From an uncultured Corynebacterium sp. (GTDB lineage Bacteria; Actinomycetota; Actinomycetes; Mycobacteriales; Mycobacteriaceae), in NCBI RefSeq assembly GCF_946222305.1, contig NZ_CAMIHZ010000054.1, forward strand, positions 1 through 7,152: a stretch of DNA of 7,152 nucleotides. The letters are read 5' to 3'. Under the pieces are notes generated by a model that worked only from the letters and a program-made list of their open reading frames with translations, was not told where the DNA came from and did no database searches. The first letter of the stretch is position 1; every line of letters begins with the position of its first letter. Positions 5,653 through 7,152 of the stretch are shown here, piece after piece. A program made the translations under genes and the position numbers.

Positions 5653-6157
5653 TATGCGCGGGCAGCGGGAACTGCTGTGTACGTTGATGATTGCTATGTG
5701 CAGTGGCGATTGCTGCGCATACGCAGCGGTGGTTGCAAGTCAGGCACAGCAATAATTGCGCATCACCCCCCACTTGGGCGGGTAGCGAAATTGCTGAAGT
5801 AGCTGCGGCAAATGGAACTGGTTTTCACACTGTACCCTGCTGATTTACTGATGTATAAGTTTTAAATGCTTCAAGTTGTAAGATTTACCTTTTTGGAATA
5901 TGGGTTAGCAGTGTTACGATGACCAGTGGTTAGCAACCCTGTTGACCAGCGGAAACAGGGCCGGAGTCGCTTGCGATTTTGTGCCCCGTCTCCGTGCCTT
6001 CGGCGAAACGCGAAGCGCCAGAGCTGCTCAAGTGCTGCTCAGTGACTTGTGGTGAGGTCTGAGTTCAGCGGCGGACAGTGTTGTGGGGCGTGTGGTGCGC
6101 CTGTGGTGGTCCGCACGAGATTGTGCTCGGCAGCATCGCTTTCGCTAGAAGGTGAAA
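5653..6157. other. noncoding stretch between tRNA-Ser and the first tRNA-Arg
   Basis: About 500 bases with no supportable protein gene. It holds a perfect inverted repeat GCTGCG-cata-CGCAGC (5712-5727), an AT-rich patch (5820-5900) leading into a good promoter-like site (5893-5920), a hairpin CCCTGTT/AACAGGG (5937-5960), a further CGGAG/CTCCG pairing just downstream, and a direct repeat GCTGCTCA twice near 6023-6041. It may be the promoter and leader of tRNA-Arg or encode a small RNA. A C6 run at 5766-5771 occurs only once. Confidence 0.45.
5893..5920 (+). promoter_or_regulatory. promoter-like site for a small RNA or tRNA-Arg leader
   Basis: TTGGAA (5893-5898) and TACGAT (5915-5920) are separated by 16 nt. 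It is the best promoter-like pair in this intergenic stretch and lies at the edge of its AT-rich patch. The predicted start near 5927 is 230 nt before tRNA-Arg, long for a tRNA leader. The RNA would immediately fold the CCCTGTT/AACAGGG hairpin (5937-5960). Confidence 0.4.
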
Positions 6158-6230
6158 GCGCCCGTAGCTCAACGGATAGAGCATCTGACTACGGATCAGA
6201 AGGTTGGGGGTTCGAATCCCTCCGGGCGCA
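6158..6230 (+). tRNA. tRNA-Arg(ACG), first copy
   Basis: The acceptor stem GCGCCCG (6158-6164) pairs with CGGGCGC (6223-6229), with discriminator A at 6230. The anticodon stem TCTGA/TCAGA encloses CTACGGA, giving anticodon ACG at 6191-6193, which is deaminated to ICG and reads CGU/CGC/CGA arginine codons. The T-arm GGGGG-TTCGAAT-CCCTC is canonical. CCA is not encoded. All 73 bases, plus two following bases, are identical to the second copy at 6985-7057. A T-run (6235-6240) follows but without a separate hairpin, so read-through toward the secreted-protein gene at 6497 is possible. Confidence 0.98.
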
Positions 6231-6397
6231 CATATTTTTTGGGGACTGCGGGGGTCGCGCATGTAATCGGGGTGTTCTAACGAAGCTGAATCAGTGGGGT
6301 CGGCTGCCGGCATCGTGAGGTGGCGTCAGCGAGATTCGCGGTTCTTTTTGCGGAAACGTTCCCCAGCGAAACCAATACTCGATATTCTCCTTGAGGT

Positions 6398-6430
6398 AGC
6401 TGGAACCCCAGCTGAATTACTGGATACAAC
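6398..6430 (+). promoter_or_regulatory. inverted repeat and possible promoter before the small secreted protein
   Basis: AGCTGG (6398-6403) and CCAGCT (6408-6413) form a perfect 6-bp inverted repeat with a 4-nt spacer. It overlaps the -35 side of a weak promoter candidate, TGGAAC (6401-6406) and TACAAC (6425-6430). A site overlapping a promoter in this way could be an operator. The leader to the ATG at 6497 would be about 60 nt. The rest of the gap from 6231 shows only a short symmetrical GGAA-acg-TTCC (6352-6362). Confidence 0.3.
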
Positions 6431-6496
6431 GACCGTCTGCGGCGCTTGCCTGCAGTTGCGACGGGCTAATTGTGGCAAACAGGAGACCGATCGATC

Positions 6497-6865
6497 ATGG
6501 CTAATCACAACCTGAACCTCAACATGCACCTTGTGGCTACCTCGAATCCGAACCCGGCGGCGGGTGGTGTGCGAACTCGTGGAAAGCGCCGTGCGATGGT
6601 GGCCGGCGCGTTGGCAGCAGGCATCGCTCTTGGCGGGGCTATCGCACCGAGTGCCCAAGCGGCCGAGTCGTCGCTACCCGCGGGCTCTACAATCTCGAAG
6701 CCACTGAATGACCTTGCAGCGATGTCTGGTCCGTCGACGGACTTCTTGGCGTCAATTACGCAATTCCTTCACAAGCTGTTCCCGCCGTTCCTGCCGGGAC
6801 CATTCGTGGGCTCGACTGGGATGGGCTCTGGTGAAGGATCTTTAGACTGGAATCTTAGACGCTAA
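6497..6865 (+). CDS. small secreted protein, 122 aa, function unknown
   Basis: Not recognised. I chose ATG 6497, with AGGAG at 6481-6485, over the in-frame TTG at 6470, which has no ribosome binding site. Residues 1-32 form a long Asn-rich then basic n-region (RTRGKRR at 26-32), followed by a hydrophobic core (AMVAGALAAGIALGGAIA) and a PSAQA|AES signal peptidase I site after Ala55. The RR before the core recalls a Tat signal but lacks a full S/T-R-R-x-F-L-K motif. The mature chain would be about 67 aa with no cysteine, no membrane anchor and no sorting motif. It has a short hydrophobic/aromatic segment with Phe and Pro (FLHKLFPPFLPGPF, 90-103) and a Gly/Ser-rich tail ending WNLRR. It is probably released or loosely held in the envelope. 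Flanked on both sides by identical tRNA-Arg genes; no own terminator is seen. Confidence 0.7.
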   Translation: MANHNLNLNMHLVATSNPNPAAGGVRTRGKRRAMVAGALAAGIALGGAIAPSAQAAESSLPAGSTISKPLNDLAAMSGPSTDFLASITQFLHKLFPPFLPGPFVGSTGMGSGEGSLDWNLRR

Positions 6866-6984
6866 AGCAGCTGGTTAACGTGCGGATTTGTAGTAATCGA
6901 GCAAGGCTGTGTAATGTTATCCCTCGTTGCAACGGATGCTGCTGAATCTCGCTGATTCGGCCATAAGCATCTGGTAGCACGGTT

Positions 6985-7057
6985 GCGCCCGTAGCTCAAC
7001 GGATAGAGCATCTGACTACGGATCAGAAGGTTGGGGGTTCGAATCCCTCCGGGCGCA
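6985..7057 (+). tRNA. tRNA-Arg(ACG), second copy
   Basis: Base-for-base identical to the first copy: acceptor GCGCCCG/CGGGCGC, anticodon ACG at 7018-7020, discriminator A at 7057, CCA not encoded. The flanking sequences share nothing beyond two bases on the 3' side, so only the tRNA is conserved, either by recent duplication or by gene conversion. It is followed by a strong intrinsic terminator. Confidence 0.98.
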
Positions 7058-7067
7058 CAAAGTTCTG

Positions 7068-7099
7068 CCCCGGCCAGCATTGCACTGGCCGGGGTTTTT
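7068..7099 (+). terminator. intrinsic terminator after tRNA-Arg
   Basis: CCCCGGCCAG (7068-7077) and CTGGCCGGGG (7085-7094) form a perfect 10-bp GC-rich stem with a 7-nt loop, directly followed by TTTTT (7095-7099). It starts 11 nt after the tRNA 3' end and should close any transcript coming from the secreted-protein gene and tRNA-Arg. Confidence 0.92.
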
Positions 7100-7152
7100 C
7101 GGGTTAAACGACAGAAAGTGTGTCTGGATTCGGTGATTTGTAGTGGTTGACC

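Noticed and set aside
5766..5771. Run of six C residues suggestive of a 6C RNA
   Set aside because: A 6C RNA needs two hairpins each with a C-rich loop; only one C run is present here and it has no matching second hairpin.
5387..5773. Open frames on both strands across tRNA-Ser
   Set aside because: Their only familiar-looking parts are translations of the tRNA itself and its terminator. They lack ribosome binding sites and conserved domains.
6158..7057. Integrated genetic island between the two tRNA-Arg genes
   Set aside because: Only 754 bases lie between the tRNA genes and they hold no integrase, recombinase or phage-like gene, so I report the duplication but not a mobile element.
6862..7080. 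Open frame on the minus strand reading GGIRTPNLLIRSQ and LYPLSYGR (also at 6065-6313)
   Set aside because: This is the antisense translation of tRNA-Arg, a well-known false protein in databases. Both copies coincide exactly with the tRNA genes.

Overview
The window looks like chromosomal DNA from a Corynebacterium or close relative. The reasons are fairly GC-rich coding DNA, tRNA genes without an encoded CCA end, an actinobacterial phenylalanine/aromatic aminotransferase (pat) closely resembling mycobacterial HisC2/Pat, and surface proteins with Pro/Gly/Thr-rich stalks and a C-terminal membrane anchor. One of these carries an LAxTG-type sorting motif, as expected for high-GC Gram-positive class E sortases. 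The genus is an inference; the species cannot be told.

Layout from left to right. 1-320: the C-terminus of a repeat-rich surface protein ending in LAMTG, a membrane span and Arg residues. 321-589: a strongly folded noncoding stretch (four consecutive helices) that starts 14 nt after the stop codon and ends in a clear intrinsic terminator. 778-1773 (minus): an unrecognised 331-aa protein; a 399-aa version from a TTG codon is possible but less likely. 1774-2208: an AT-rich divergent control region with candidate promoters and a 13-nt palindrome. 2209-3999: a 596-aa exported protein with two putative Ig-like domains, a long Thr/Pro/Glu then Gln/Pro stalk and a C-terminal membrane anchor without a recognisable sorting motif. 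4100-5296 (minus, convergent): pat, with about 40 extra residues that include an 18-bp tandem repeat. 5503-5587: tRNA-Ser(GCT) with its terminator. 5653-6157: noncoding, with one promoter-like site and hairpins. 6158-6230 and 6985-7057: two identical tRNA-Arg(ACG) genes flanking a small gene (6497-6865) for a 122-aa secreted protein. A strong terminator follows the second tRNA-Arg.

How the genes relate. Three of the five proteins are exported, and the two large ones end in closely similar anchors (VAGG-A/T-LL-A/N-LRRR), so part of the window is a small cell-surface locus around a core-metabolism gene and tRNA genes. I see no transposase, integrase, CRISPR array, toxin-antitoxin pair or defence operon. 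The most interesting items are the structured RNA-like 3' region at 335-589, the degenerate anchor of the Ig-like protein, the repeat-expanded insert in Pat, and the duplicated tRNA-Arg around an unrecognised secreted protein.
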